A stretch of 64,000 nt of DNA, from NCBI RefSeq assembly GCF_000482725.1, contig NZ_AXWP01000008.1, positions 153,602-217,601 of the forward strand, in the 5' to 3' direction. The notes below the pieces were generated by a model. It had not been told where the DNA came from and did no database searches. It worked only from the letters and a program-made list of their open reading frames with translations. The position numbers and the translations under genes were made by a program. The stretch comes from Psychromonas arctica DSM 14288. GTDB lineage: Bacteria > Pseudomonadota > Gammaproteobacteria > Enterobacterales > Psychromonadaceae. This document shows positions 1 to 8,701 of the stretch, piece after piece. The first letter of the stretch is position 1; every line of letters starts with the position of its first letter.

Positions 1-807
1 GCAGAGCATCAGAAAATTAGTGGTTGGCACTTGTCAGAGGAAGATAAAAATCAAGCGGTCATAGTCAAAGGAACAGTGCGTTGGCGTGCATTATTAACAG
101 ATATTTTAGATAGACAAGCGCTGTTAATGTATCGACAACATCTTATGCATCGCGATGGCATGAGTATTTTATATTGCGAGTTGTGGCCGCGTATTATTGG
201 ATACCAAAAAGAAATTATTGCCGCCGGTACTTTTATGCCAATGGCTGAAAAGTGTGGTTTAAGTGATCAAATAGACAAACAAATGCTAGAAAAAGTATTG
301 GCGTTGTTAGTGATGCGTGGTGAGTTGTCTAAGCCTATCGCGGTTAATTTAGGTGCTCACCTTCTGATGAATAAAAAGAATCATCAATGGTTTATGTTTG
401 AGTTGATGCAACAAACTCGGCAAATTCGCCATAATTTAGTGATTGAAGTGTCAGAGCATTTGATTGATAAAGATTATTTTGCACTTCGTTCTGCCTTAAA
501 TGCTTTACAAAAAGTGGGTTGTAAGATTGCGGTGGATAATGTCGGTAAGTCAGTGGTCAATACCTCCTATATACTGGATTTTAATATTGATTACTTAAAA
601 TTACACGCCAGTTTAATCCGTGATATTCATAATCGTAAAACTAATCAAATCGCAGTACAAAGCTTAATGGCTAGTTGCTTGAATAGTCATGCGAAAGTGA
701 TTGCTGTTGGTGTGGAAAGTAAAGAAGAGTGGGAATGTCTGTTGCGACTGGGTATTTATGCCGCGCAAGGATCATTATTTTCGACCCCTCAGGCAATGAG
801 TATTTAG
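1..807 (+). CDS. csrD: CsrD/MshH-like degenerate EAL-domain regulator, C-terminal part
   Basis: The reading frame is open through the left edge, so only the C-terminal part of the protein is present. The visible part is an EAL-type domain with degenerate signature residues: the EAL motif reads ELW, the usual DDFG reads DNVG, and the closing QG is kept. Stretches such as DYLKLHASLIRDI, NQIAVQSLMASC and GVESKEEW match the order and character of enterobacterial CsrD, whose EAL motif is also altered. CsrD does not hydrolyse c-di-GMP; it promotes RNase E decay of the CsrB/C small RNAs and so tunes CsrA. The N-terminal membrane/HAMP and GGDEF-like parts would lie upstream. A LapD-like receptor is the alternative, but CsrD fits better. 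Confidence 0.78.
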   Translation, partial: AEHQKISGWHLSEEDKNQAVIVKGTVRWRALLTDILDRQALLMYRQHLMHRDGMSILYCELWPRIIGYQKEIIAAGTFMPMAEKCGLSDQIDKQMLEKVLALLVMRGELSKPIAVNLGAHLLMNKKNHQWFMFELMQQTRQIRHNLVIEVSEHLIDKDYFALRSALNALQKVGCKIAVDNVGKSVVNTSYILDFNIDYLKLHASLIRDIHNRKTNQIAVQSLMASCLNSHAKVIAVGVESKEEWECLLRLGIYAAQGSLFSTPQAMSI

Positions 808-920
808 CACTGCTAAGCGTAAATCGTTGCTACTAAGCTGATAGCTCTTTTACTAATCCGCTTGCATTGTTACCAAGCAGGCAGCTTTTTTATAACGTTG
901 ATGACTCTTTTTCTGATCCG
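801..920. repeat. degenerate 20-bp tandem array after csrD
   Basis: Written in 20-base rows, the sequence just after the csrD-like stop keeps a recurring core resembling ACTAAGC in the same column for about five or six rows. The best-preserved pair is at 838-860 and 898-920, exactly 60 bases apart. The units are heavily diverged. No T-rich terminator hairpin was seen here. The array runs close to the 3' end of the convergent minus-strand gene. Confidence 0.5.
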
Positions 921-943
921 AGAATCAATAAGCACAGCAACGT

Positions 944-1885
944 TTAAAATTTTTGTTGTGCTTTTAACCCTGCTAGTCCTTGTAACCCTCCGGTATGAAC
1001 GGCCACTATATGCGTTCCAACAGGAAAAAAACCTTGTTCAATTAATTGCCATAGTGCATAAAACATTTTCCCTGTATAGATAGGTTCTATCGGGATTGTT
1101 GTTTGTTGTGTAAATTGATGGCAAAAATTCGCTAAGGATGACGATATCTTACCGTAGCCTCCTTCATGAAAGTCAGTATGTAAATGCCAATTTAACGCGT
1201 TTGCTTGAGGTACAAAGTGGGTGACAGTGTTACTTAAATAGTGTGCATTTTTAAGTACTGCAATGCCATGAACTTGTGTTTCGGGAGAGTATTTTAATGT
1301 GCCGCTGATTAAACCTGCCAAAGTGCCCGCGCTGCCTGTCGCGGTAAAAACATGATCTATAGGTTGCTCAGATTGCTGCGCTAATTCTATGCATATCTCT
1401 TCTACACCGGGAAGGGCTAAATCGTTACTACCACCTTCAGGGATAATATAAGCATCGCTATATTGTGATTGTATTGTTTGTAAATATTCAGCCTGCTCTT
1501 TTAAACGGTAGGTTTTTCTATCCACAAATTGTAGCTGCATGCCCCATTGCTGAGCTTGTGACAGTGTAGGGTTAGCTGCATAGTGCGCTTCGCCTCTAAT
1601 GATGCCGGTGGTCTTTACATTGAAGTGTTTACCCGCTGCTGCCAGAGCATGAATATGGTTAGAAAATGCCCCTCCGAAGCTAAGTATATGTTGCTGATGG
1701 TTTTTTTCTGCGTGCAATAGGTTATATTTTAGTTTTCTCCATTTGTTGCCGGATATCTCTGAATGCAATAAATCATCTCGTTTTATTGAGAGCTTTACTC
1801 CGTGAGCCGTGAGGAAAGGGAGATTGATTGATTGCAAAGGGCTAGGAGGCAGTTGCTGATATATACTGCTTTCTGTGAATCTCAT
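944..1885 (-). CDS. PLP-dependent D-cysteine desulfhydrase / ACC deaminase family protein
   Basis: 313 residues, the usual size of the tryptophan-synthase-beta-like (fold type II) PLP enzymes related to 1-aminocyclopropane-1-carboxylate deaminase and D-cysteine desulfhydrase. SGNKWRKLKY near residue 45 contains the expected PLP lysine (Lys48). SFGGAFSNHIHALAAAGK follows, and TGSAGTLAGL is the phosphate-binding glycine loop. Members convert D-cysteine to pyruvate, H2S and ammonia, or open the ACC ring. Substrate cannot be decided from sequence alone, but a marine gammaproteobacterium more likely uses D-cysteine or related D-amino acids. It is monocistronic and convergent with the csrD-like gene. 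Confidence 0.85.
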   Translation of the reverse strand: MRFTESSIYQQLPPSPLQSINLPFLTAHGVKLSIKRDDLLHSEISGNKWRKLKYNLLHAEKNHQQHILSFGGAFSNHIHALAAAGKHFNVKTTGIIRGEAHYAANPTLSQAQQWGMQLQFVDRKTYRLKEQAEYLQTIQSQYSDAYIIPEGGSNDLALPGVEEICIELAQQSEQPIDHVFTATGSAGTLAGLISGTLKYSPETQVHGIAVLKNAHYLSNTVTHFVPQANALNWHLHTDFHEGGYGKISSSLANFCHQFTQQTTIPIEPIYTGKMFYALWQLIEQGFFPVGTHIVAVHTGGLQGLAGLKAQQKF

Positions 1886-2053
1886 TTACTTTATTACCTA
1901 TAACGGAAAATGACAGTTTTTTGTACCTTATACGAGTTAAATTTATCATGATATGCATGATTGAGCGCTTAATTATCTGATCTGATTGTGAAGATGCTTA
2001 ACTTTTTCTTTTCTGTATTTTCTTTACACCTTCCCTATACTTTGAGGAATACC

Positions 2054-2386
2054 ATGTTTGAATTAAAAACCATTGCGCTTTTTGTGTTGACTGCGATTGC
2101 TGAAATTGTGGGTTGTTATCTTCCTTATCTTTGGTTAAAACAGGATAAAAGTATTCTATTATTGTTGCCTGCAGCTTGTAGCCTTGTACTCTTTGCTTGG
2201 TTACTTTCTTTGCACCCAGCAGCTTCAGGGCGTGTCTATGCCGCTTATGGTGGCGTTTATATTTTTGTCGCAATAGTCTGGTTATGGGCGGTCGATGGAG
2301 TGAAACCAACAGTCTGGGATATGGTGGGGGCTTCAGTCGCATTAACGGGAATGGCTATTATTATGTTTGCACCTAGAGGGACTTAA
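2054..2386 (+). CDS. ynfA: YnfA-family (UPF0060) inner-membrane protein
   Basis: 110 residues with four hydrophobic segments, matching the small YnfA family. [18 protein letters not shown] is the family hallmark, with the AEIVGC motif near the N terminus. YnfA proteins resemble small multidrug resistance transporters in topology, but their physiological role is poorly settled. I chose the ATG at 2054 because GAGGA precedes it and it matches the family length. The longer frame from 1988 would add 22 residues not seen in the family. It stands alone, divergent from the desulfhydrase gene. Confidence 0.9.
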   Translation: MFELKTIALFVLTAIAEIVGCYLPYLWLKQDKSILLLLPAACSLVLFAWLLSLHPAASGRVYAAYGGVYIFVAIVWLWAVDGVKPTVWDMVGASVALTGMAIIMFAPRGT

Positions 2387-2459
2387 TATTTAGTTGTACA
2401 TTTATGTGATGATTAGCTACTTGCTGCTCTATTATTGGGTGCTTTAGTTGTTTATTAAT

Positions 2460-2597
2460 AGTACGGAGTAAGATCTTATTAAAAATACGAGGACAAGATC
2501 GCATTAAAATGATATCGAGTGCGCTTAAATTACAGAGCAATATTAACCAGCGACGATCAATATTATCCAGCGACATTCAATATTAACCAGTAACGAT
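2460..2597. repeat. tandem repeats before yjbR-like gene (three clear 20-bp units)
   Basis: Three head-to-tail units of exactly 20 bases occupy 2538-2557, 2558-2577 and 2578-2597; the first reads caatattaaccagcgacgat and the others differ at a few positions. Upstream, 2460-2530 carries looser 20-25-base repeats around AAGATC and ATTAAAA. The array ends at the Shine-Dalgarno sequence of the next gene. This is the clearest of several such arrays in the window. Confidence 0.85.
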
Positions 2598-2610
2598 AAG
2601 GCACTTTATT

Positions 2611-2982
2611 ATTAATTATAAACAGTTTAATCAATTTTGTGCTTCGTTACCTGCTACCACCTATGTGCAACAGTGGGGCGGCTCACATGTCTGGAAAGTA
2701 GGTGGGAAAGTCTTTGCGATTGGCGGCTGGGAAAAAGATCAAATACCGGCTTTCACTTTTAAAACATCAATATTGAATTTTGGATTTCTAAGTGAAGTTG
2801 ATGGCTATAAACCAGCTCCTTATTTCGCTAGTCGAGGTATGAAGTGGATCCAACTATATGATGGTGATGCAGGAAAAGATCAAGATTTACATTATTACCT
2901 AGGTGAGTCGCATCGATTAGTGTCATTGGGTTTAACTAAAATAAAACAGAAGCAATTAGGCTTAAATCAAGAAACACAATAA
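2611..2982 (+). CDS. YjbR/MmcQ-like protein with probable ATT start
   Basis: The protein matches the small MmcQ/YjbR family, a double-wing fold with suggested DNA-binding ability and no firm role. WGGSHVWKVGGKVFAIGGW and the C-terminal LGESHRLV segment are family features. The first ATG/GTG/TTG in frame is GTG at 2665, but the frame upstream encodes NYKQFNQFCASLPATTYVQQ, a typical family N terminus. The full-length start would be ATT at 2611 (or 2608), preceded by AAGG at 2598-2601 with nine bases between. The length is then 123 residues, usual for the family. Either ATT is used as a near-cognate start, or the start has mutated and only a short form is made. Confidence 0.75.
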   Translation: MNYKQFNQFCASLPATTYVQQWGGSHVWKVGGKVFAIGGWEKDQIPAFTFKTSILNFGFLSEVDGYKPAPYFASRGMKWIQLYDGDAGKDQDLHYYLGESHRLVSLGLTKIKQKQLGLNQETQ

Positions 2983-3370
2983 GTCATAGTTGCTTACACT
3001 TTCATTTATACTGTTGCTAAGTATATGATTAATTTAAGCTGTTAAAATAATCCACTGTCTCAATATTGTCTCCTTACGCCCTTATTTGAATTTCAACTTC
3101 ACTCTTTACTCTAATACACCATCTTTGTTCTTTTTCTAAAGTAATACCTCCTTTTTTATTGCGCGATCCCTCTTTAATGATCAAAAAATAGATCCTGGTG
3201 TGATATGAGCAACAAATTGTTAATTAAAGAGATTCATATTTTTTAGTGCAATGGCACCCTGTTAACAAATAGGTAACATTTAGTTTAATGAAGCTTAATA
3301 AATTTACATATTTTTATTGGATTGCTGAATTAAGCAATAATTTCAATTCTAACCTTACATGGAGTTAATA
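2983..3370. other. intergenic region before the TRAP operon
   Basis: About 390 bases of very AT-rich DNA with no convincing open frame. It must hold the dctP promoter. I see no clear sigma-54 site or complete CRP palindrome (a TGTGA half-site near 3199 lacks its partner). The GGAG Shine-Dalgarno of dctP is at 3361-3364. Confidence 0.6.
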
Positions 3371-4441
3371 ATGCTGAAGACTTTTTATAAAAGTACCTTA
3401 ATCGCGGCTGTTGTCATGGTGACAAGTGCTAATGCTTTTGCAGCAGATAAAGTATATCGATTGAAACTTGCTGAATCCTGGGGACCTAATTTCCCTGTTT
3501 TTGGTGATTCAGTTAAAAATATGGTGAAAATGGCTGAAGAAATGTCCAATGGCCGTTTAAAAATTCGCGTTGACTCTGCTAATAAGCATAAATCAGCATT
3601 TGGTGTTTTTGATATGGTTAAAAGTGGTCAATATGACATGGGCCACTCAGCAAGTTATTACTATAAAGGTAAAGTGCCAAACACACTATATTTCACTACT
3701 ATGCCCTTTGGTATGACTGCGATGGAGCAACATGCTTGGTTCCAATACGGTGGTGGCCAAGAGTTAATGGATCAAGTTTATGGCGATCATAATCTAATGG
3801 CTTTCCCTGGCGGTAATACAGGGGTGCAAATGGGAGGTTGGTTCCGTAAAGAAATTAATAGCCTTGACGATCTACAAAACTTAAAAATGCGTATTCCTGG
3901 TTTTGCGGGTGAAGTACTGGCTAAATTAGGCGCGACTCCAGTTAATATACCACCTGGTGAGTTATATACATCATTAGAGCGTAATACTATTGATGCGTTA
4001 GAGTGGGTAGGTCCATCACTTGATTTACGTATGGGTTTCCATAAAATTGCACCGTTTTATTACATGGGGTGGCATGAGCCAGCAACTGAGTTGATGTTTA
4101 TTATCAATAAAAAGAAAATGGCTTCATTACCTGCAGACTTACAAGCAATCTTAGAAGTTGCAATGCGTAAAGCAGCTTATGATATGTATGTTCAATCATA
4201 CGCTTTAAGCGCTGAAAACTGGGAAAAAATGACTTCTGAATTCCCTAACATTCAAGTTAAAACTTTCCCACCTGCGGTATTAAGTGCGATTAAAAATGCC
4301 AATGATGAGATCCTTGCTGAAAAAGCAAGTGGCGATGAAATGGCTGCTAAAATCATTAAATCACAGCAGGATTATCTAAAATTAGTACGCGTGTGGACTG
4401 ATATCTCTGAGTATGGTTACATTAAGAGTACCAAAGAATAA
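3371..4441 (+). CDS. dctP: TRAP transporter periplasmic solute-binding protein (DctP family)
   Basis: 356 residues beginning with a Sec signal peptide (about residues 1-25, ending NAFAA). The ATG at 3371 is chosen over 3359 because GGAG sits six bases before it. The mature protein has the DctP fold pattern: the conserved arginine in LKMRIPG (Arg174), and ALEWVGPSLD, a segment resembling TakP-type proteins that bind 2-oxo acids such as pyruvate. It captures an organic acid in the periplasm and passes it to DctQM using a sodium or proton gradient. The 2-oxo or hydroxy monocarboxylate specificity is inference. An intrinsic terminator follows it, so more binding protein than permease is expected. 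Confidence 0.9.
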   Translation: MLKTFYKSTLIAAVVMVTSANAFAADKVYRLKLAESWGPNFPVFGDSVKNMVKMAEEMSNGRLKIRVDSANKHKSAFGVFDMVKSGQYDMGHSASYYYKGKVPNTLYFTTMPFGMTAMEQHAWFQYGGGQELMDQVYGDHNLMAFPGGNTGVQMGGWFRKEINSLDDLQNLKMRIPGFAGEVLAKLGATPVNIPPGELYTSLERNTIDALEWVGPSLDLRMGFHKIAPFYYMGWHEPATELMFIINKKKMASLPADLQAILEVAMRKAAYDMYVQSYALSAENWEKMTSEFPNIQVKTFPPAVLSAIKNANDEILAEKASGDEMAAKIIKSQQDYLKLVRVWTDISEYGYIKSTKE

Positions 4442-4458
4442 CCGTTACACTCCTCATT

Positions 4459-4484
4459 AAGGCTACTTTATGTAGCCTTTTTTT
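4459..4484 (+). terminator. intra-operon intrinsic terminator between dctP and dctQ
   Basis: Perfect 8-bp stem AAGGCTAC/GTAGCCTT with loop TTTAT, followed directly by a run of T. It lies 18 bases after the dctP stop and before dctQ on the same strand. It probably stops part of the transcription, giving excess binding protein. Confidence 0.85.
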
Positions 4485-4518
4485 CACCTATCTGTTTACT
4501 TAGAAGGAATTATCTTAA

Positions 4519-5022
4519 ATGGAAGGTTTGCAAAAAGTCTTTGATCGCTTCTCAGATTATATTGGTAAAATTTCTGCAACATTAATGCTATTACTGTTAG
4601 CCAACGTTTTTTATGATGTTGTGGCTCGTTATTTTTTTAAATATAGCTCCATTGGTTTACAAGAATTAGAGTGGCATATCTTTGCTTCTATGTTCCTATT
4701 AGGTATTGCTTACACACTAAAAGAAGAAGGGCACGTTCGTGTTGATATTCTTTATGAAAAGCTCAGCCTTAAAAATAGAGCTTGGATTAACTCCATAGGT
4801 TGTGTGCTGTTCCTGATTCCTTTTTGTGCTCTGGTTATTTGGTACAGCTACGATTTTGCTCTGGAGTCTTATCATTTGAATGAAACCAGTGGCGACCCAG
4901 GTGGTTTATCACACCGTTGGTTAATTAAAGCAATGATCCCTCTTTCTACTCTCGCGCTTGTGTTTAGCGCATTAGGTATGTTGGTAAAAAATCTGCGTTG
5001 TATTGTTGAGAAAGATATTTAA
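4519..5022 (+). CDS. dctQ: TRAP transporter small permease subunit (DctQ family)
   Basis: 167 residues with four predicted membrane helices, the usual size for DctQ. LQELEWHIFASMFLLGIAYTL is close to the family signature around helix 2, including the conserved glutamate and tryptophan. DctQ supports the large permease in the inner membrane and is needed for transport. It lies between the terminator after dctP and dctM, with only 12 bases to dctM, so the two are surely cotranscribed. Confidence 0.9.
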   Translation: MEGLQKVFDRFSDYIGKISATLMLLLLANVFYDVVARYFFKYSSIGLQELEWHIFASMFLLGIAYTLKEEGHVRVDILYEKLSLKNRAWINSIGCVLFLIPFCALVIWYSYDFALESYHLNETSGDPGGLSHRWLIKAMIPLSTLALVFSALGMLVKNLRCIVEKDI

Positions 5023-5034
5023 AAGGGACTTTTT

Positions 5035-6327
5035 ATGATTGGCATTATTATGTTTGGTGTAGCTTTATTGCTACTACTAACTGGTTTCCCCGTTGCATTT
5101 GTTTTTGCAGGTGTGGCATTAATCTTTGGTGTTTTTGCCGAGGGTTTTGAGTTATTTGCTTTTATGCCTTATCGCATCATGAGCATCATGGAAAACTCGA
5201 TTATGATGGCCGTTCCCATGTTTATTTTTATGGGTAACGTATTACAAAAAACCAAATTAGCAGAACAATTACTAGAAGCCATGGGGCAATTATTTGGCCG
5301 TATACGTGGTGGTGTTGCGGTTTCAACTATTTTAGTAGGTTGTCTGTTAGCTGCTTCAACAGGTGTTGTAGGTGCTTCTGTAGTGGCGATGGGAGTTATC
5401 TCCTTACCTGTTATGCTCAAGTACAATTATGATAAAAAACTTGCGACAGGTGTTATCTGTGCCTCTGGTACGTTAGGGCAAATTATTCCGCCATCTATCA
5501 TCTTAATTATTCTGGGTGATGTGATGGGAGTACCGGTTGGTGATCTGTTTAGATCTGCGGTATTACCCGGCGCAGTATTGGTCGGGGCGTTTATTCTTTA
5601 TGTATTGATTTACGCTTTCTTCAAACCAGAGTCTGCACCTGCGCTTCCTGAGTCAGAGTTTGCAGGGCATGGAATGAAACCTTGTTGGACTGCTTTTAAA
5701 GCCATTGCTCCTCCTTTAGCGTTAATTTTTTCGGTATTAGGTTCAATATTTTATGGTATTGCAACACCAACTGAGTCTTCTGCTATTGGTGGCGGTGGTG
5801 CTATTCTGCTCGCTATTTTGTATCGTCAATGTTCTTGGAAGGTGTTGTGGGAGTCTTCAATTGAGACGGTAAAAGTCACGGCGATGGTATTTGCTATTTT
5901 CATTGGTGCAACAGCCTTTTCAATGGTCTTTTCTTACACAGGTGGGGAAGAAATTATTGAAGAGATCATGTTTAGTCTACCAGGTGATAAATGGGGTTTC
6001 CTAATCATTTCAATGTTGGTTATTTTGGTATTGGGTTTCTTCATCGATTTTGTTGAAATATCTTTTATTGTAGTGCCAATGTTGTATCCAATTGCTGAAA
6101 TGATGGGGATAGATTTAACATGGTTTGCTATTTTAATTGCAATGAACCTTCAAACCTCATTCTTGACGCCCCCCTTTGGTTTTAGCTTATTTTACTTAAA
6201 AGGTGTGGCACCACCCGAAGTCAAAACTATGGACATCTATAAAGGAGTTATTCCCTTTATTCTCTTACAATTGTTAGTACTAGCTTCGATTGTGGTGTTC
6301 CCAGGGTTTTATGGGTTTGATTCATGA
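5035..6327 (+). CDS. dctM: TRAP transporter large permease subunit (DctM family)
   Basis: 430 residues, about twelve membrane segments, typical DctM size. Glycine- and proline-rich motifs such as SGTLGQIIPPSIILI and LQTSFLTPPFGFSLFYLKG are the family transport-site signatures; the second one, close to the C terminus, is nearly invariant. DctM forms the elevator-type transport channel coupled to an ion gradient. AAGGGA precedes the ATG at 5035. The last gene of the operon, it is followed by a strong terminator. Confidence 0.93.
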   Translation: MIGIIMFGVALLLLLTGFPVAFVFAGVALIFGVFAEGFELFAFMPYRIMSIMENSIMMAVPMFIFMGNVLQKTKLAEQLLEAMGQLFGRIRGGVAVSTILVGCLLAASTGVVGASVVAMGVISLPVMLKYNYDKKLATGVICASGTLGQIIPPSIILIILGDVMGVPVGDLFRSAVLPGAVLVGAFILYVLIYAFFKPESAPALPESEFAGHGMKPCWTAFKAIAPPLALIFSVLGSIFYGIATPTESSAIGGGGAILLAILYRQCSWKVLWESSIETVKVTAMVFAIFIGATAFSMVFSYTGGEEIIEEIMFSLPGDKWGFLIISMLVILVLGFFIDFVEISFIVVPMLYPIAEMMGIDLTWFAILIAMNLQTSFLTPPFGFSLFYLKGVAPPEVKTMDIYKGVIPFILLQLLVLASIVVFPGFYGFDS

Positions 6328-6375
6328 TCAAAAGGGTCTGACTTTTAGTGGATTAGCGATAAAATTATTGTTATT

Positions 6376-6402
6376 AAAAACCTCTCTAGTAGAGGTTTTT
6401 TT
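6376..6402 (+). terminator. intrinsic terminator after dctM
   Basis: Stem of ten pairs AAAAACCTCT/AGAGGTTTTT around the loop CTAGT, ending in a T run, about 50 bases after the dctM stop. The A-rich 5' arm lets it also work in reverse. Confidence 0.9.
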
Positions 6403-6492
6403 ATAGGTTTATTTTATTGATTTCATGAAGAAAATTATATTTTTAATCGTATAAATATTGCTAAGGAGAGTGTCGATTTTGCCAGTTAAACA

Positions 6493-6521
6493 AAGAAGCC
6501 TGCTTTAAAAGGAGGCTTCTT
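6493..6521 (-). terminator. possible terminator of the lipA transcript
   Basis: Perfect 8-bp stem AAGAAGCC/GGCTTCTT with a 13-base loop. On the minus strand the hairpin is followed by a broken T-rich tract, so it may end transcription from lipA, whose stop is about 165 bases away. The weak T tract lowers confidence. Confidence 0.5.
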
Positions 6522-6575
6522 AACAACAGATCATCGTTGCTCATAAATCGTTGTTCATTAATAGTAGTTAAGCGT

Positions 6576-6666
6576 CATTGATAACAATACTGTAACGCCA
6601 TAACAGACAATCGCAACATCATTACATCACAACTTTAGCACATTGCCACATTACTAAATCATAACA
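6576..6666. repeat. degenerate ~20-bp array downstream of lipA
   Basis: The core CATAACA/CATTACA/CATTGCC/CATAACA recurs at 6599, 6620, 6641 and 6660, that is at steps of 21, 21 and 19 bases, with an earlier related CATTGATAACA at 6576. Unit sequences between the cores are diverged. There is no coding potential. It belongs to the same kind of small intergenic array seen elsewhere in the window. Confidence 0.5.
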
Positions 6667-6685
6667 GTGCAATGCTTAGTCTCTG

Positions 6686-7654
6686 TTACTTAACTTCTTT
6701 ACCCGATGCTTGTAGATCCGCATGGTATGAAGAACGAACTAAAGGTCCACAAGCTGCGTGTTCAAACCCTACTGATTTTGCCATTTCACCTAGTGCATCA
6801 AACTCTGCTGGTGGCACGTAACGCTCCACAGCAAGATGTTGTAAGCTAGGTTGTAAGTATTGGCCTAAGGTCAGCATAGTCACCCCATGAGCGGCTAAAT
6901 CTTTAATTACCGTTTCAATTTGCTCATTGGTTTCGCCTAATCCCATCATTACACCTGATTTAGTCGGTACAGTTGGATGCTGCTCTTTGAATTTTTGTAA
7001 TAACTGAAGAGACCATTTGTAGTCTGCGCCTGGACGAACTTGCTTGTACAAATGAGGTGCCGTTTCTAGGTTGTGGTTAAATACATCAGGCACATCTTTT
7101 TCAAAACAAGCCAGTGCTTTGTCCATACGACCTTTGAAGTCTGGCACTAAAATTTCAATTTTTATCGCAGGGTTAAGTAAGCGAATTTCACGAATACAAT
7201 CAGCAAAATGTTGTGCGCCACCATCTCTTAAGTCATCACGGTCAACGGAGGTGATTACCACATACTTTAGCTTCATATCTTTGATCGTTTCAGCTAATTT
7301 CTTTGGTTCATCTTTATCAACAGCCAATGGTTTACCATGGCCTACATCACAGAAAGGGCAGCGACGAGTACAAATGTCACCTAGAATCATGAAGGTCGCT
7401 GTACCGTGGTTAAAGCACTCATTTAAGTTCGGGCATGAGGCTTCTTCACAAACAGAGTGTAATTTGTTTTTACGCAGTGCTGCTTTAATTTCATTGACGC
7501 GAGTATTATCTGCAGCCAGCTTGATTTTCATCCAAGCAGGTTTTTTTAAGATAGTGCCTTTGTCCGATGGAATAACTTTGATAGGTATATGAGACATTTT
7601 ATCTGCATCACGCAGTTTGTTGCCCGCGGTTAATTGGCTTGGCTTAGTGTTCAT
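6686..7654 (-). CDS. lipA: lipoyl synthase
   Basis: 322 residues, standard LipA length. A radical-SAM enzyme that inserts two sulfurs into octanoyl groups on E2 and GcvH proteins. Both iron-sulfur clusters are visible: the LipA-specific CX4CX5C (Cys69, Cys74, Cys80) and the radical-SAM CX3CX2C (Cys95, Cys99, Cys102 in CTRRCPFC). The C-terminal RSSYHAD segment is the conserved auxiliary-cluster serine motif. Its start overlaps the end of lipB by 11 bases, so translation is likely coupled. It is the last gene of the dacA-ybeD-lipB-lipA group. Confidence 0.97.
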   Translation of the reverse strand: MNTKPSQLTAGNKLRDADKMSHIPIKVIPSDKGTILKKPAWMKIKLAADNTRVNEIKAALRKNKLHSVCEEASCPNLNECFNHGTATFMILGDICTRRCPFCDVGHGKPLAVDKDEPKKLAETIKDMKLKYVVITSVDRDDLRDGGAQHFADCIREIRLLNPAIKIEILVPDFKGRMDKALACFEKDVPDVFNHNLETAPHLYKQVRPGADYKWSLQLLQKFKEQHPTVPTKSGVMMGLGETNEQIETVIKDLAAHGVTMLTLGQYLQPSLQHLAVERYVPPAEFDALGEMAKSVGFEHAACGPLVRSSYHADLQASGKEVK

Positions 7655-8297
7655 TAATAAAGCTCTCTATCTGTGTGTATTTTAAATTCTGATTTAATTT
7701 CTCAATCAATAACGGCGATAATTCAGCGACGGAAGAGGTTAATCCTAAATCGCGACACTGGGTCATTTCTAATCCAGCATAACCACAGGGGTTAATTTGT
7801 AAAAAGGGAGTGAGATCCATGTCGACATTCAAGGCAAGGCCATGAAACGAACAGCCTTTACGAATCTTTAATCCTAATGATGCAATTTTTTTACCATCAA
7901 CATAAACACCTGGTGCATCGGGTTTAGCTACTGCAGTGATATTATGATCAGCAAGTAGATCTATAATGGCTTGTTCAATAATCGTAACTAAGCTACGCAC
8001 ATTAAAATCTTTGCGGCGTATATTAATTAATAAATAAGCGATTAATTGTCCCGGAGCATGGTGTGTTATCTGCCCACCTCGGTCACTTTTAACAACAGGA
8101 ATATCTGTCTGTGTTAATAAATGTTCTGCTTTTCCAGCTAACCCTTGCGTGAAAACAGGCGTATGTTCAACCAGCCAGATTTCATCGATCGTTTCTTGAT
8201 CTCGCTGCTCGGTGAAATCACTCATTGCTTGCCAGGTTTGCTGATAGGGTTGAACCCCTAGGTAGCGAATAATTAATTTATCTTGTATTAATGTCAT
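7644..8297 (-). CDS. lipB: octanoyl-ACP:protein N-octanoyltransferase
   Basis: 217 residues, normal LipB length. It moves octanoate from acyl carrier protein to the lipoyl-domain lysine; LipA then adds sulfur. Key motifs: [16 protein letters not shown], the catalytic cysteine in NPCGYAG, and the lysine in KIASLGLKI. It sits upstream of lipA with an 11-base overlap and just downstream of ybeD, the standard gammaproteobacterial order. Confidence 0.96.
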   Translation of the reverse strand: MTLIQDKLIIRYLGVQPYQQTWQAMSDFTEQRDQETIDEIWLVEHTPVFTQGLAGKAEHLLTQTDIPVVKSDRGGQITHHAPGQLIAYLLINIRRKDFNVRSLVTIIEQAIIDLLADHNITAVAKPDAPGVYVDGKKIASLGLKIRKGCSFHGLALNVDMDLTPFLQINPCGYAGLEMTQCRDLGLTSSVAELSPLLIEKLNQNLKYTQIESFINEH

Positions 8298-8322
8298 GAG
8301 CTTGGCTTATAAATAGACTGGC

Positions 8323-8592
8323 TTATAAAATAAAGCGAACAAGTTCAAGCTTGTTCAATTCACTATAAATTTCTTCTATATGTTCTTTGCTAGTAACAAT
8401 CACTGGTACTGCTAAAGAATGATAGTTGCCTTTAGAGCTGGGTTTTATGGTCGGAGAATAGTCACCTGGTGCTATTTGTTGGATAACACTGATCACTTCT
8501 GGAACCAATTGAGGATGAGCCATACCCATCACCTTAAATGACAAACTACATGGAAACTCTAATAATTCATCAAATTTAGTATTCAATGCCAT
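8323..8592 (-). CDS. ybeD: YbeD-family (DUF493) regulator-like protein
   Basis: 89 residues if started at the ATG at 8592, which has AGGAG a few bases upstream and begins MALNTKFDELLEFPC as expected for the family. A longer frame begins at 8640 but adds 16 atypical residues. APGDYSPTIKPSSKGNYHS is the family hallmark. The fold resembles ACT-like regulatory domains; the function is not established. Its constant position between dacA and lipB suggests cotranscription with lipoate genes. Confidence 0.9.
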   Translation of the reverse strand: MALNTKFDELLEFPCSLSFKVMGMAHPQLVPEVISVIQQIAPGDYSPTIKPSSKGNYHSLAVPVIVTSKEHIEEIYSELNKLELVRFIL

Positions 8593-8701
8593 GACTAACT
8601 CCTGATTGAGAGATTGATTGAAAGTTAAAAGTGAGGACAAGCCTCACTGATAAAGATCCTATTAATGTTATATAGGTAATATAGCTTATATGGGGATCTT
8701 T

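Noticed and set aside
862-1083. Plus-strand 73-residue hydrophobic frame
   Set aside because: It overlaps the 3' end of the well-supported minus-strand desulfhydrase gene, has no Shine-Dalgarno sequence, and lies in a degenerate repeat region.
2373-2576. Minus-strand 67-codon frame
   Set aside because: It is made largely of the tandem repeat array and shows no family resemblance.
2538-2597. CRISPR array
   Set aside because: Units are contiguous without spacers and no cas gene is in the window. No other array has repeat-spacer structure.
2665-2982. GTG at 2665 as the start of the YjbR-like gene
   Set aside because: It would remove a family-typical N terminus that is encoded in the same open frame and has a suitable ribosome binding site.
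3195-3215. CRP site upstream of dctP
   Set aside because: Only one half (TGTGA) is present; the second half does not fit.
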